Of a stretch of DNA of 64,000 nt, positions 30,924 to 40,154 are shown piece after piece (within the stretch, counting starts at the first letter, position 1; each line of letters begins with the position of its first letter). A program made the translations under genes and the position numbers. The notes under the pieces were generated by a model, which was not told the origin of the DNA, did not search any database, and worked only from the letters and a program-made list of their open reading frames with translations. The stretch comes from Chersky-840 sp036511675 (GTDB taxonomy: Bacteria; Actinomycetota; Acidimicrobiia; Acidimicrobiales; UBA8190). Location: positions 1 to 64,000 of the forward strand of contig DATCBU010000013.1 of the NCBI GenBank assembly GCA_036511675.1. The letters are read 5' to 3'.

Positions 30924-31670
30924 GTGGCCTGCGGATCGAACCCTGTGGTGCTCGTCCACGGCGCCTGGCACGGCGCCTGGTGCTGGGGACCAGTCATCAG
31001 CGCCCTCGACGAGCGCGGTGTCCGCTCCGTGGCCATCGACCTCCCCGGGCACGGTGACGACCCTGGGTTGCTTTCGGACCTCCACGGTGATGCCGACCGT
31101 GTCCGGCATGTCTTGGACGGTTTCACTGAGCCCGTGGTCCTCGTCGGACACTCGTATGGCGGCGTGGTCATCACCGAGGCCGGGATGCATCCCGGTGTGG
31201 CGCATCTCGTCTATGTGGCCTCGTTCAACCTTGACGAGGGGGAGTCGGCGATGAGCGCCGCGGTCAAGGCTTCCACCGCCGCCGCTCTGGACCATGCCGA
31301 CCGCCCCGATGTGCTGGGTCATCTCCACATGGCGGTGGACGGAACGAGCACAGTTGAAGCCGAGGGTGCTCGAGTCCTCTTCTACAACGATTGCTCGCGC
31401 GAGGTCAGCGACTGGGCCGTGACGCGCCTCGGGGCCCAGAGGATCGAGACCCTGTCCCAGTGTCCCGACGCCGTGGCCTGGCGGCACAAGCCCTCCACCT
31501 ACGCCGTCTGTGCTGCCGACAACATCGTGCATCCCGGCCTGCAGCGCATCCTGGCGCGCCGAGCAGACGACGTCGTGGATTGGCCGACCGGGCATTCCCC
31601 CTTCCTCAGCCGGCCGGACTTGGTCGCCGAGCTGCTGTCCACGGTGGCGCGTCGGTCGGTGGTGGATTGA
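30924..31670 (+). CDS. alpha/beta hydrolase
   Basis: The 248-residue product from the GTG at 30924 has VVLVHGAWHGAWCW, nucleophile elbow VVLVGHSYGGVVI (Ser) and catalytic-His region WPTGHSPFLSRPDLVAELL. This is the pattern of the salicylic-acid-binding/MES-like esterase and hydroxynitrile-lyase group. It lies 13 bases after the SGNH gene on the same strand and is followed by a hairpin at 31750-31777. The substrate is unknown. Confidence 0.85.
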   Translation: MACGSNPVVLVHGAWHGAWCWGPVISALDERGVRSVAIDLPGHGDDPGLLSDLHGDADRVRHVLDGFTEPVVLVGHSYGGVVITEAGMHPGVAHLVYVASFNLDEGESAMSAAVKASTAAALDHADRPDVLGHLHMAVDGTSTVEAEGARVLFYNDCSREVSDWAVTRLGAQRIETLSQCPDAVAWRHKPSTYAVCAADNIVHPGLQRILARRADDVVDWPTGHSPFLSRPDLVAELLSTVARRSVVD

Positions 31671-31749
31671 ACACTTCGGCTTGGCGACCGGTGCCATGAC
31701 GGATGGGGCTGGCATGGTGGCAGTGCCCCGTGCCGTTGCGACAGACCTT

Positions 31750-31777
31750 GGTGCTCGTCATTGTTGACGATGGCACC
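31750..31777 (+). terminator. hairpin downstream of alpha/beta hydrolase
   Basis: GGTGC and TCGTCA pair with TGACGA and GCACC around a TTGT loop, giving 11 base pairs with a 2-base bulge, 80 bases after the hydrolase stop. No T-run follows. Confidence 0.4.
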
Positions 31778-32006
31778 CGGAGCATGGCTAGGTCATGATT
31801 TGCGTCGTCAGGAAACCTGCGTAGCCCCGACCGTGGGGTTGCTCAGAGCGACGCGGGAACCGCTGGGCCCTGCCCCCCAAGGTCACATGGCCTGGCGGCT
31901 CCCACGTCGAGCTGATTTCCACTGGCGCCGGCCTGTCGAGGGTGTGGCGCTACACGTGGCCGAGGGCGGGAGGCTCGAGGTCGAGTCCTGATGGTGTTCC
32001 CCGAGC

Positions 32007-32107
32007 GCGACAGGGGCGCAGGGACCTTGGCGGGTGGTCCCTACGCCCCGTCGCACAGCTGCCCCCGTATCCCCCCAGGGTCCGTCGTCGGAACGGCGGA
32101 GACCGAA
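32007..32107. repeat. structured intergenic element, copy 2
   Basis: A hairpin at 32007-32054 has 18 base pairs: GCGAC, GGGGCG and AGGGACC pair with GGTCCCT, CGCCCC and GTCGC around a 9-base loop, with one bulge and one C-A mismatch. The same mismatch occurs in copy 1 (5183-5239), while lower-stem pairs differ but remain complementary. GCCCCCGTAT, a C6 run and GGAACGGCGGAGACCGAA follow, again matching copy 1. Confidence 0.5.
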
Positions 32108-32227
32108 AAACTCGGGATGACCAGCGGCTTGTCACCCTAGCATGACGCACTGGCACAGCGGTGTGCCACCCCACGGACGCTCTGACCTGGGCGAGCGCCG
32201 AAACTCGTGCTGACGGACCCCGGCACC

Positions 32228-33598
32228 TTAGAGGCGGTCGAGGATTTCCGTCGCGGCGCGCTGCCCCGACAGCACGGCCCCGTCGATGGACCCATGTGAC
32301 CGCGTCGAGGTCTCGGTCCCCGCCCAGTGGACCCGTCCGAAGGGCTCGCGCAGGAGCGGCCCGTAGCGGGTCAGGATCCCCGGCGGGAAGTGCGCCATCG
32401 AGCACCCGCGGGTCCACGGCTCGGTCCACCACTCCGTCTCGATGAACTCGAGCGGTGCCGAGGCCCGGGGGCCGAATCGGGCCTTGAGGGCGTCGAGTAC
32501 GGCCCGGCGCCTCTCACCCTCGGCGAGCCGGCCGACACGCTCGGCCACGGGGCCGAAGGTGAACGACGCCATGACGCCGGGCATCCCCGACGCCGGCGAG
32601 GCATCGAGGGTCACCTCGGCTGCGGAACCGGGCCCGGCGCTCTGACCGCTGAAGCCATCGGTTCGCCAGAAGGGCTCGTCGTACACCACGAGAGTCTTCG
32701 ACTCCGGGCCGGCGATGGCGCTCGAGTACAGGGCTGTCCGGTCACGGGGGAGCTCCGGATCGAAGGCGATCTCCAAGGCGAGCACCGGCGGGACGCACAC
32801 CACTGCGTGGCGAGCCGATACCGTGACGCCTTCGGCGGCCACCTCGACAAGATCTTCGCGCTGGGTGATCGAACGGACCGGAGCCGCCAGTCGGACGGCA
32901 TCGCCCATGGACTCGGCCATTCGTCGGGCCATGAGTCCTGCGCCACCTTCGACCATGTTCTCCTGCGAACCGCCCTTGATGGAGAAGAGCGTGTTGATGC
33001 TTCCGTGTGCCCGCACCAGGAACAGCAGGTGGAGGTAGGAGGTCTCGTCCAGACTCCCGGTGAACAGGCCGCGCACGGCCATATCGAACAGATCCCGCGC
33101 CAAAGTCGTCCGGATCCCTGAGCGCTCGAACCACCAGGCCACCGAGCGCGAATCCCATTCCGATGCTCGTCGCGCCGTCCACGGAGCGTCGATCGGGATG
33201 CGCTTGGCCGTCCAATCCAGCTTGGCCTGTGCCAGCGCGATCGTGAGCACCGCCAGCGGGCTGATCTTCGGGATGAGCCCCCGGTAGCGCAACATCCGTC
33301 CCTCGTCGACCAGAAGGTGTGCCCCTTTGACCCAGGTCTTGTAGGTGGGGACACCGAAGTCGTGGGCGAGCCCGAACGCCGCGTCGTGGCGCGGGGCCAG
33401 CCACGCGCCTCCTCGGTCTACCGCAGTTCCGTCGGACAGGTGCTGTGTCCAGATCCGGCCCCCGACACGGTCGCGTGCTTCGAGCACGACGACGGACCTG
33501 CCGCTCTGGTGCAGCCGCTGGGCGGCGGTGAGCCCGGCGTACCCGGCCCCAACTACGCACACATCGGCATCGATCCGCTCGGGCATGCGGGACTGCAC
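32228..33598 (-). CDS. flavin-containing amine oxidase family protein
   Basis: The 456-residue product has the FAD dinucleotide fold CVVGAGYAGLTAAQRLHQSG, the RVGGRIWTQ block, and the C-terminal FAD motif VHWAGTETSTRSHGSIDGAV. It is full length for bacterial monoamine oxidases. The GCSMAHFPPG region corresponds to the segment that in eukaryotic MAO carries the covalent flavin cysteine; covalent linkage here is unproven. It probably oxidises an amine. The start is GTG 33598 or ATG 33586. Confidence 0.9.
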   Translation of the reverse strand: MQSRMPERIDADVCVVGAGYAGLTAAQRLHQSGRSVVVLEARDRVGGRIWTQHLSDGTAVDRGGAWLAPRHDAAFGLAHDFGVPTYKTWVKGAHLLVDEGRMLRYRGLIPKISPLAVLTIALAQAKLDWTAKRIPIDAPWTARRASEWDSRSVAWWFERSGIRTTLARDLFDMAVRGLFTGSLDETSYLHLLFLVRAHGSINTLFSIKGGSQENMVEGGAGLMARRMAESMGDAVRLAAPVRSITQREDLVEVAAEGVTVSARHAVVCVPPVLALEIAFDPELPRDRTALYSSAIAGPESKTLVVYDEPFWRTDGFSGQSAGPGSAAEVTLDASPASGMPGVMASFTFGPVAERVGRLAEGERRRAVLDALKARFGPRASAPLEFIETEWWTEPWTRGCSMAHFPPGILTRYGPLLREPFGRVHWAGTETSTRSHGSIDGAVLSGQRAATEILDRL

Positions 33599-33641
33599 CG
33601 TAATCGGGTCCGGTGCCCTGTGCTCCGCCGCCGTCCGGCAG

Positions 33642-34778
33642 TCAGCTCGTCAGCAGGGTGGCGATGTTGCGGTGGAAGAGGCCGTCGTCCTGGTCGGGGA
33701 GACAGCCGGTACGTGCGTAGTCCTCGAGTGGTGTGGCGGTCCCCTCAGAATGAGGGAAGTCGCTGCAGCACATGAACAGATCTCCGGACTTGGCCGTGAG
33801 GCGGGCCGGCTGCTCGTACGAGAAGGACGCGACGCGTACCTGACGGCGGAAGTACTCGCTCGGTCTGAGCTCGAGCGGCGCCAGAGGGCGCCCGTTGAGC
33901 GCCGATGTGAAGTCCCATCCACCGTCGAGCATGAGCAAGTACTGGGGCACCCAGATCGAGGAGAGCTCCACGATCCCGATGCGCAATCCCGGGTGCCGTG
34001 CCAGTGTCCCGTTGACGATGAGGTCGGTCACGGCGATGGCCGGTTGCACCCACAAGAAGATCGACTCGATCACGGGCACGAAGCTGTCATCGGGATCGGT
34101 GTAGAAGGCATCGTCGAGGACGCGTGGTTGGTCCGCCACATGGAACACCGGTGTGATCCCATGGTCGACGAATGCCGCCCACATTCGGTCGTGATCGGGA
34201 TGCGACAAGGGTCGCCCGTCGATCGCCGCCGGCGCGATCATGGCGAGTACGACACCGGCTGACGAGAGCTCGGCCAGTTGCGCCTCGACCCATTCCGGGT
34301 TGCGCAACGTGAGATGGGCCACCGGATGCAGGCGTCCCCGGCCCTCGGTCACGACCGTTCCACACCATCGGTTCCAGGCGGCCATGTTGGCGGTGAGCGC
34401 CGTCAGCGACTTCGAAAGGCGACGTTCCCACAACAATCCGAAGTTGGGGAACACCACGGCTTCGTCGAGGCCCATGGTGTCGAGATGGGCGGCGCGAGCG
34501 GACGGGTCCCAGTAGTGGGTGGGGAGTGTCTCGTCGTAGTCGTACTCGGGAGGAAGCTGGTCTCGACATCTTTGGCGATGGCGTCCCAAGACGGCGGTGT
34601 CCCCGGGAATCTGCACGTCGGCGACGTCGAGTCGCTGCCCCCGCCATGTGAGCCAGGGGTAGCCGAGGTCGTCATCCACGATGGCGAGCGCGTCGTCTCT
34701 GGAGGCGGGATCGATGTGCTCCGCCCACAAGGTCCGGCTCTCGTATAGGTGCTGGTCCGAGTCGATGATGATGGTCAC
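33642..34778 (-). CDS. amidohydrolase-2 family metal hydrolase
   Basis: The 378-residue product is a TIM-barrel amidohydrolase: an N-terminal DSDQHLYES metal-type motif (Asp/His), a central PVFHVADQP, and a C-terminal FMCCSDFPHSEG with the Asp ligand. The group includes ACMSD-like decarboxylases and aryl hydrolases. GTG start at 34778 with GAGGAGG upstream. It lies 43 bases before the amine oxidase on the same strand, and the two may form a catabolic pair; the substrate is unknown. Confidence 0.85.
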   Translation of the reverse strand: MTIIIDSDQHLYESRTLWAEHIDPASRDDALAIVDDDLGYPWLTWRGQRLDVADVQIPGDTAVLGRHRQRCRDQLPPEYDYDETLPTHYWDPSARAAHLDTMGLDEAVVFPNFGLLWERRLSKSLTALTANMAAWNRWCGTVVTEGRGRLHPVAHLTLRNPEWVEAQLAELSSAGVVLAMIAPAAIDGRPLSHPDHDRMWAAFVDHGITPVFHVADQPRVLDDAFYTDPDDSFVPVIESIFLWVQPAIAVTDLIVNGTLARHPGLRIGIVELSSIWVPQYLLMLDGGWDFTSALNGRPLAPLELRPSEYFRRQVRVASFSYEQPARLTAKSGDLFMCCSDFPHSEGTATPLEDYARTGCLPDQDDGLFHRNIATLLTS

Positions 34779-34962
34779 TCGCCCGCCTCCTCGTGCCCAG
34801 TATTGCTGATCGCCGACAACGCCGTCAGGGGCCGGGACGGGGGATCGGGATGGTAGAGGGGTCTCACGCCCTAAGGTGGGGAGTGGACGGGCCCGCTCAC
34901 CTCGGGCGAGTCACGGTCCTGTTGGTTCGTGACCAGCCACGGGGCGCGGATCGGGGGAAACC

Positions 34963-35187
34963 ATGGCTTCAGCTGAACAGCAGCAACTGGGAAGTCGCCT
35001 CGATGAGCATCACCGCCCCGAGACCAACGGACGGATGTCTGTTTGTCGCCGCTGCGGCGTCATCACCGACGGGCCAGCCGGCGATCACGCTCCGCGTGAA
35101 CGAGAGCTGGACCGTACGAGTCAGTGGCTTGACACCCAGGCGCGCATCAGGCGCATCGCGGGGGCGAAGGACCGCATCAACAGATAA
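34963..35187 (+). CDS. small protein with one CxxC pair
   Basis: The 74-residue hydrophilic protein contains MSVCRRCGVITDGPAGDH and a C-terminal Arg-rich helix, TSQWLDTQARIRRIAGAKDR. One CxxC plus nearby His could bind metal. The ATG is preceded by GGGGGAAA. It looks coding by composition but has no family I recognise. It stands alone between divergent genes. Confidence 0.45.
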   Translation: MASAEQQQLGSRLDEHHRPETNGRMSVCRRCGVITDGPAGDHAPRERELDRTSQWLDTQARIRRIAGAKDRINR

Positions 35188-35508
35188 GGCGCGCCCGCCT
35201 CGGTATCCGCCACCCGCCCGCCCCGCCCGGCACCGACCCGACACTGACCTCGCCTCGTTCATGTAGCCGTCATATCGCGGACCCCTGCCGTTCACGTCCC
35301 ATCCGTATCCTTTGCAGTAGCGGCAGCTACTTCGACGGGAAGGAGAACGTGGGCAGCATGCGAAATCTGATCCGACAGCTTGGCGTGTCGCTGGCGATCA
35401 CACGATGGGCACTCCGACCGTTCCGGCCGACCTGACAGGTCGCCCACAGGCTGGACGAGGTTCGCTCCTTGCCCTTGTCCAACCTCGGTGAGGTGAAGGA
35501 GTCGGCAC
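35188..35508. other. gap with one possible 28-codon gene
   Basis: No larger gene is present. The only candidate is the 28-residue frame at 35349-35435. Confidence 0.4.
35349..35435 (+). CDS. possible 28-residue peptide
   Basis: GTG at 35349 (or ATG at 35358) follows AAGGAG at ideal spacing and encodes MRNLIRQLGVSLAITRWALR plus PFRPT, a basic amphipathic helix. The ribosome-binding site is among the better ones in the window. GTAGC-GGCA-GCTAC lies just upstream. A functional microprotein or leader is possible, but so is chance. Confidence 0.3.
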   Translation: MGSMRNLIRQLGVSLAITRWALRPFRPT

Positions 35509-36162
35509 CTATAGGGCCCCCTTGGGTGTCGGCTCCTTTGCCGCGCCCGCCCACTGTGTCAGCCACGACGGGAAGGCGAGCAGACTGCGCAGCACGACCT
35601 CGGCCCCGGCGTCGCGCAGGGCCGATGGCGACGAGCCACCTGTCGCCACGGCGACACAGAACGATCCGCCCACCTGGGCGGCGAGGACGTCAGCAGGGTG
35701 GTCACCCACGTAGAGTTGGGCGCCGTTCTCACGCAGCACATCACCCTTGGCGGGCCCGTACTTCCATCCCACCACGACGTCGGCCTCGATGCCCACCGCC
35801 ATCAGACTCATGCGCGCGTGCGGCTCGTACTTGGCGGTGACCACGAGCACTCTCCCCCCGAGGCTTCGTACGCAGCGAACGGCTTCGACCGCGCCCGGCA
35901 TCGGGTCGGTCCCCTCGAGGAGGATGTCGCCGTGGAGCTCGCGGTAGCGCCGGCAGGCGTCCTCGAGGGCGTCGCCCTCGAACCACGGTGACAGGGCGGT
36001 CTCGAGCGGTGGGCCGAGCGTCGAGACCACGTGGTCCACATCGATGGCGACCCCGCTCTCGTCTCCCAGAGCGCCGAGTGCCGATCGAACGCCACGCCTC
36101 GGGTCGATGAGCGTCATGTCCAAGTCGAACCCGATGACGAGAGGTGCATCGTTGACGGGCAC
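35509..36162 (-). CDS. HAD-superfamily phosphatase
   Basis: The 217-residue product has HAD motif I GFDLDMTLIDP, motif II VLVVTAKYEP, the Lys of WKYGPAKGDVL and motif IV YVGDHPADVLAA. The cap is helical (C1), as in phosphoglycolate phosphatase-like enzymes. GTG at 36162 is the best start; the longer frame to 36297 is noncoding in character. It is divergent from the SPFH gene across a near-perfect 20-bp palindrome. The substrate is unassigned. Confidence 0.88.
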   Translation of the reverse strand: MPVNDAPLVIGFDLDMTLIDPRRGVRSALGALGDESGVAIDVDHVVSTLGPPLETALSPWFEGDALEDACRRYRELHGDILLEGTDPMPGAVEAVRCVRSLGGRVLVVTAKYEPHARMSLMAVGIEADVVVGWKYGPAKGDVLRENGAQLYVGDHPADVLAAQVGGSFCVAVATGGSSPSALRDAGAEVVLRSLLAFPSWLTQWAGAAKEPTPKGAL

Positions 36163-36244
36163 GGGCCGAGTGTATGAGGGAATCCCGCCGCCCCTCGTCG
36201 GAAGCCGACGATGCTCGGACGGGTGCCAGGTGTAGAATGAATGC

Positions 36245-36264
36245 ACCGCGGTGATCACCGTGGT
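36245..36264. promoter_or_regulatory. near-perfect 20-bp palindrome between divergent genes
   Basis: ACCGCGGTGATCACCGTGGT is symmetrical except for one G-T pair, with a perfect 12-bp core CGGTGATCACCG. It lies 83 bases from the HAD start and 93 from the SPFH start, a position suited to an operator for one or both genes. Confidence 0.5.
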
Positions 36265-36356
36265 GTCGGGCTCTGGCCCGGACCCCGTCAGGTTCAACTG
36301 CGTCGCCCAGGACCCCGGTCGCGCTTCGTCTGTTTCGTGAGCGAAGGAGTCCCGAC

Positions 36357-37211
36357 ATGGGTGCGCTAATCGCCGTTGTCGTCGTCATTGCCGTGCTCGC
36401 CCTGATCTTCCTGGCGATGTCACTACGCGTCGTCCAGCAGTACGAAGAGGGCGTCCTGTTCCGCCTGGGCAAGGTGCGCGGCGTGAAGAAGCCCGGCCTG
36501 GCCCGCATTGTCCCCATCATCGACGTCCTGCGCCGGGTGTCGTTGCGGATCGTGACAATGCCGATCCAGTCCCAGGGCATCATCACCCGCGACAACGTGA
36601 GCGTCGATGTGTCGGCCGTCGCCTATTACAAGATCGTGGACGCCACCAAGTCGGTCATCGCCATCGAGAGCGTCGTGGCCGCCATTGACCAGATCGCGCA
36701 GACGACGTTGCGCAAGGTCGTGGGGCAACACACCTTGGACGAGACTCTGTCGGAGACGGACCGGATCAACGTGAACATCCGGGAAATCCTCGACGTGCAG
36801 ACCGAGGACTGGGGTGTGGTGGTCACCCTGGTCGAGTTGAAGGACATCCAGCTCCCCGAGAGCATGAAGCGGGCCATGGCGCGCCAGGCCGAGGCCGAAC
36901 GCGAGAAGCGGGCCAAGATCATCGCCGCCGAGGGTGAGTCGTTGGCTGCCGCCGCGCTGGGCCAGGCTTCGGACACGATGATGGCGCACCCCCTGGCTCT
37001 GCAACTTCGGAACCTGCAGACGTTGGTCGAGATCGGGGTGGACAAGAATACGACGGTGGTCTTCCCCGCCCCGCTCATGAGCACGATCCAGGAGTTGGGC
37101 GCCTTCTTGGCCCGGGAGACCAACGCAGTCGCCGGCGCGACGTCGGATCCACCGCGCCCCGAAGCCAACGGGGCGTCAGTCACCCGTCGAGGAGGCACGC
37201 CCGAGCGGTGA
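36357..37211 (+). CDS. SPFH/band-7 membrane protein (slipin type)
   Basis: The 284-residue product has one N-terminal membrane helix (LIAVVVVIAVLALIFLAMSL), the SPFH domain (RVVQQYEEGVLFRLGKVRG, then RIVTMPIQSQGIITRDNVSV) and a charged coiled-coil C-terminus (RQAEAEREKRAKIIAAEGES). Slipin/HflC-like proteins form membrane scaffolds. It is convergent with ftsH, whose stop is only 7 bases away; SPFH proteins of the HflKC type are known FtsH partners. GAAGGAG precedes the ATG. Confidence 0.9.
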   Translation: MGALIAVVVVIAVLALIFLAMSLRVVQQYEEGVLFRLGKVRGVKKPGLARIVPIIDVLRRVSLRIVTMPIQSQGIITRDNVSVDVSAVAYYKIVDATKSVIAIESVVAAIDQIAQTTLRKVVGQHTLDETLSETDRINVNIREILDVQTEDWGVVVTLVELKDIQLPESMKRAMARQAEAEREKRAKIIAAEGESLAAAALGQASDTMMAHPLALQLRNLQTLVEIGVDKNTTVVFPAPLMSTIQELGAFLARETNAVAGATSDPPRPEANGASVTRRGGTPER

Positions 37212-37217
37212 CGCGTG

Positions 37218-39125
37218 TCAGGCCGGCTTGGGTGCGGTGTCGGGACGAGGGGCGCGCGACGCCCGGACGGCGTCAGTGAGCTCCTGCCCGCTGATGGTTT
37301 CCTTTTCGAGCAGGACCCCGACCACCCAGTCCAGGGCCTCACGGTTCTCCGTCAGCAGCGTGCGGGCCCGGGCCTCGGCTTCGAGGAGCAGGCGACTCAC
37401 CTCTTCGTCGATGGCCCGCTGCGTGGCCTCCGCGTAGGGACGGGATTGGGCCATCGACCCGCCTCCGAGGTACCCCGGCCCGTCGGTCCCGTAGCCGATG
37501 GGGCCGAGCCGGCTCGACAACCCCCACTCTCGCACCATCTTGATGGCGAGGTCGGTGGCCCCGGCCAGGTCGTTGGCCGCCCCCGTCGAGGCCTCGCCCA
37601 GCACGAGCACCTCGGCGGCGCGGCCCCCCAGTCGGATGGCGAGGGAGTCGTGGAGATAGCTCTCGGCGTAGAGGTGCCGCTCGTCCACCGGCAATTGCTC
37701 GGTTACTCCCAGGGCCCGGCCCGACGGGAGGATCGTGACCTTGGCCACCGGATCGGCATGCTCGGACAGCAAGGCGACGAGGGCGTGGCCCGACTCGTGG
37801 ACGGCCACGGCGTGCTTCTCCGCCGGGAGCAGGGCATTGGACCCGTCGCGACGACCCAGGATGATCCGATCGCGGGCCTCGTCGATGTCCTGGGCCGAGA
37901 TGACGTTGCGGTCGTGCCGCACGGCCACGATGGCAGCTTCGTTGATGAGGTTGGCGAGATCAGCGCCCGAGAAACCCGGTGTGGCCCGGGCGACGGCGTC
38001 GAGGTCGACGTCCTCGCCGAGGTGCTTGCCTCCGACATGGACCGAGAGGATGGCGGTGCGCTCGGCCTGGTTGGGCAGGGGGATCTCCACCTCGCGGTCG
38101 AAACGGCCCGGCCGCAACAGGGCGGGGTCGAGGACCTCGGGGCGGTTGGTGGCGGCGATGACCACGACACCGGTCCCCGGTTCGAAGCCGTCCATTTCGG
38201 CCAGGAGCTGGTTGAGGGTCTGCTCGCGCTCGTCGTTGGAGACGATCGACCCGCCCCGGCGCTGGCCGATGGCGTCGATTTCGTCGATGAAGATGATCGA
38301 AGGAGCGCGCTTGCGGGCATCGGCGAAGAGATCACGCACACGAGACGCCCCCACTCCCACGAACAACTCCACGAAGCTCGACCCCGTGAGGGCGAGGAAC
38401 GGGACCTCGGCCTCGCCGGCTACGGCCCTGGCCATGAGGGTCTTGCCCGTCCCGGGGGGACCCACCATGAGCACCCCGCGTGGGCCCACCGCACCGGCCA
38501 AGGCGTAGCGCTCGGGGTTCTTCAAGAAGTCGACGACTTCGACGACCTCTCGCTTGGCCCCCTCGTAGCCGGCCACGTCGGCGAAGCGCGTCGACGGTCG
38601 TGACTCGTCGTAGACCTTGGCCTTGGAACCCCCGATGCCCATGATGCCGCCCGCCAACTGCCGGCGCGAGCTGCGTCCCATCCACAAGAACACCCCGATC
38701 AGGAACAGGAAGGGAATGAACGACAACAGGTCCTGGAGGAGGGTCGAGGGCGAGCCCACCCCGGTCACGGTGACCCCGTGCGATCGGAGGGTGGGAGCCA
38801 GTGCAGTGTCGTTGATGGCGACCGGGATCTGGCTGGTGTAGTTGCCACCCTTCTTGAGGGCTCCGGTGATGGCGCCGGTGGGGTTGATCGACGCCGTGCG
38901 GACGTTCCTCGCGTCGACCTGGGAGAGGAACTTCGTGTAGCTGTAGACGTGAGTGGGCGTGCTCGACGTGTGCGGCGCCAACAGCAGGAGGATCGTCGCC
39001 AGCAACCCGATGGGCAGGAGCCAGGCCCGCCAGCGCGGCGGCGGCGGCAGGGCAGGAGCGGGAGGGCGGTCCCCGGGGGGCCCCGGCTTGGCCGGGCTGG
39101 TGGCGTGGCGTATGCGCAGCGACAT
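37218..39125 (-). CDS. ftsH: ATP-dependent zinc metalloprotease FtsH
   Basis: The 635-residue product has two N-terminal membrane helices (about 35-51 and 134-149), an AAA+ module with Walker A GPPGTGKT (222-229), Walker B IIFIDEIDAIG and SRH ATNRPEVLDPALLRPGRFDR, and the M41 peptidase site HESGH (443-447). It degrades misfolded membrane and regulatory proteins as a hexamer. The length and order are standard; the extracytoplasmic domain is short. It is convergent with the SPFH gene and upstream of nothing else on its strand. Confidence 0.96.
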   Translation of the reverse strand: MSLRIRHATSPAKPGPPGDRPPAPALPPPPRWRAWLLPIGLLATILLLLAPHTSSTPTHVYSYTKFLSQVDARNVRTASINPTGAITGALKKGGNYTSQIPVAINDTALAPTLRSHGVTVTGVGSPSTLLQDLLSFIPFLFLIGVFLWMGRSSRRQLAGGIMGIGGSKAKVYDESRPSTRFADVAGYEGAKREVVEVVDFLKNPERYALAGAVGPRGVLMVGPPGTGKTLMARAVAGEAEVPFLALTGSSFVELFVGVGASRVRDLFADARKRAPSIIFIDEIDAIGQRRGGSIVSNDEREQTLNQLLAEMDGFEPGTGVVVIAATNRPEVLDPALLRPGRFDREVEIPLPNQAERTAILSVHVGGKHLGEDVDLDAVARATPGFSGADLANLINEAAIVAVRHDRNVISAQDIDEARDRIILGRRDGSNALLPAEKHAVAVHESGHALVALLSEHADPVAKVTILPSGRALGVTEQLPVDERHLYAESYLHDSLAIRLGGRAAEVLVLGEASTGAANDLAGATDLAIKMVREWGLSSRLGPIGYGTDGPGYLGGGSMAQSRPYAEATQRAIDEEVSRLLLEAEARARTLLTENREALDWVVGVLLEKETISGQELTDAVRASRAPRPDTAPKPA

Positions 39126-39215
39126 GGGCGAAGGCTCCCTTCGCTCGGGATCGCGACTCAGTCGAGGCAGCGGACCGTGCGCCGCCGCTGGGGCGGCGGT
39201 GGGCCGACGGACGTT

Positions 39216-40154
39216 CTAGCCGGTCAGGAGGTCGCGGGCGCCGGTGTCCGACGAGGGATGGCGGAGCTTCGACATGGCCCTGGCCTCGATCTGGCGGATG
39301 CGCTCCCGGGTCAGGTTGAAGTGCTGTCCGACTTCTTCCAGGGTCCGCGGCTCGCCTCGGTCGAGACCGAAGCGCAGGCGCAGGATGCTGGCCTCGCGGT
39401 CGTCGAGGGGGGCCAGGAGCTCATTGATCTCGTCGACGAGCAGCGCCTCAGCGGCGTGGTCGAACGGTGACGTGGCGTTGACGTCGGCGACCACGTCCCC
39501 GAGATCGGCGTCCCCGTCTTCGCGCAGGGGCTCGGAGAGCGACAGTGGCTCGGACCGCCACCGCAGGACATCGGTCAGGGTCTCGTACGAAAGCGTGGTC
39601 TCCAGCGCCAATTCGTCCACTGTGGGCTGGCGGCCCAGCTTGGACTCCAAAAAGCCCTGGGCCTTTTGCACGGCGCTCAACATGTCGCCGGCGTGGACCG
39701 GAAGGCGGATGGTGCGCCCCGTGTTGGCGATACCCCTGGTGATGGCCTGGCGGATCCACCACGTGGCGTAGGTAGAGAACTTGAAGCCCTTGCGCCAGTC
39801 GAACTTCTCCACGGCGTGGATGAGACCCAGGTTCCCTTCCTGGACGAGGTCGAGGAGCGGGAGACCCGACGCCTGGTACTTCTTGGCGATCGACACCACC
39901 AGCCGGAGGTTGGACGACACGAAGGTCTGTTGGGCCGCCGCCGCCGCGCACTGGATCCGCTTCAGCTCGCGCTTCTTGGCCGGGGTGGGTTTGGTGTTCG
40001 GATCGGCGAGAGCGGCGGCGGCCTCGTGGCCGGCTTCGATGGCTTGGGCCAACCGTGCCTCGTCGTCCTTGGTGAGCAGTGGATACCGCCCGATGTCCCT
40101 CAGGTAGAGCTTGACGAGGTCGGCGTCATCGCCATCCCCACGCTTCATCGCCAT
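39216..40154 (-). CDS. sigma-70 family factor, group 2 (HrdB/SigB-like)
   Basis: The 312-residue factor lacks region 1.1 and begins with region 1.2 (DLVKLYLRDIGRYPLLTKDD). It has region 2.3-2.4 (GFKFSTYATWWIRQAITRGI), region 3 and region 4.2 (TLEEVGQHFNLTRERIRQIE). This matches RpoD-related group 2 factors, which recognise -10/-35 promoters like the primary factor. It has an extended linker after region 1.2 (TKPTPAKKRELKR). A gene-free stretch of about 850 bases follows upstream. Confidence 0.93.
   Translation of the reverse strand: MAMKRGDGDDADLVKLYLRDIGRYPLLTKDDEARLAQAIEAGHEAAAALADPNTKPTPAKKRELKRIQCAAAAAQQTFVSSNLRLVVSIAKKYQASGLPLLDLVQEGNLGLIHAVEKFDWRKGFKFSTYATWWIRQAITRGIANTGRTIRLPVHAGDMLSAVQKAQGFLESKLGRQPTVDELALETTLSYETLTDVLRWRSEPLSLSEPLREDGDADLGDVVADVNATSPFDHAAEALLVDEINELLAPLDDREASILRLRFGLDRGEPRTLEEVGQHFNLTRERIRQIEARAMSKLRHPSSDTGARDLLTG

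Larger units (their letters stand above)
31671..32227. other. convergent intergenic region with two hairpins
   Basis: Between convergent genes. It holds a terminator-like hairpin at 31750-31777 and the repeated structured element at 32007-32107. No credible gene. Confidence 0.6.

Noticed and set aside
36245..36330. G/C-rich leader before the SPFH gene as an SRP or riboswitch RNA
   Set aside because: Only a palindrome is evident; conserved SRP tetraloop and riboswitch cores are absent.
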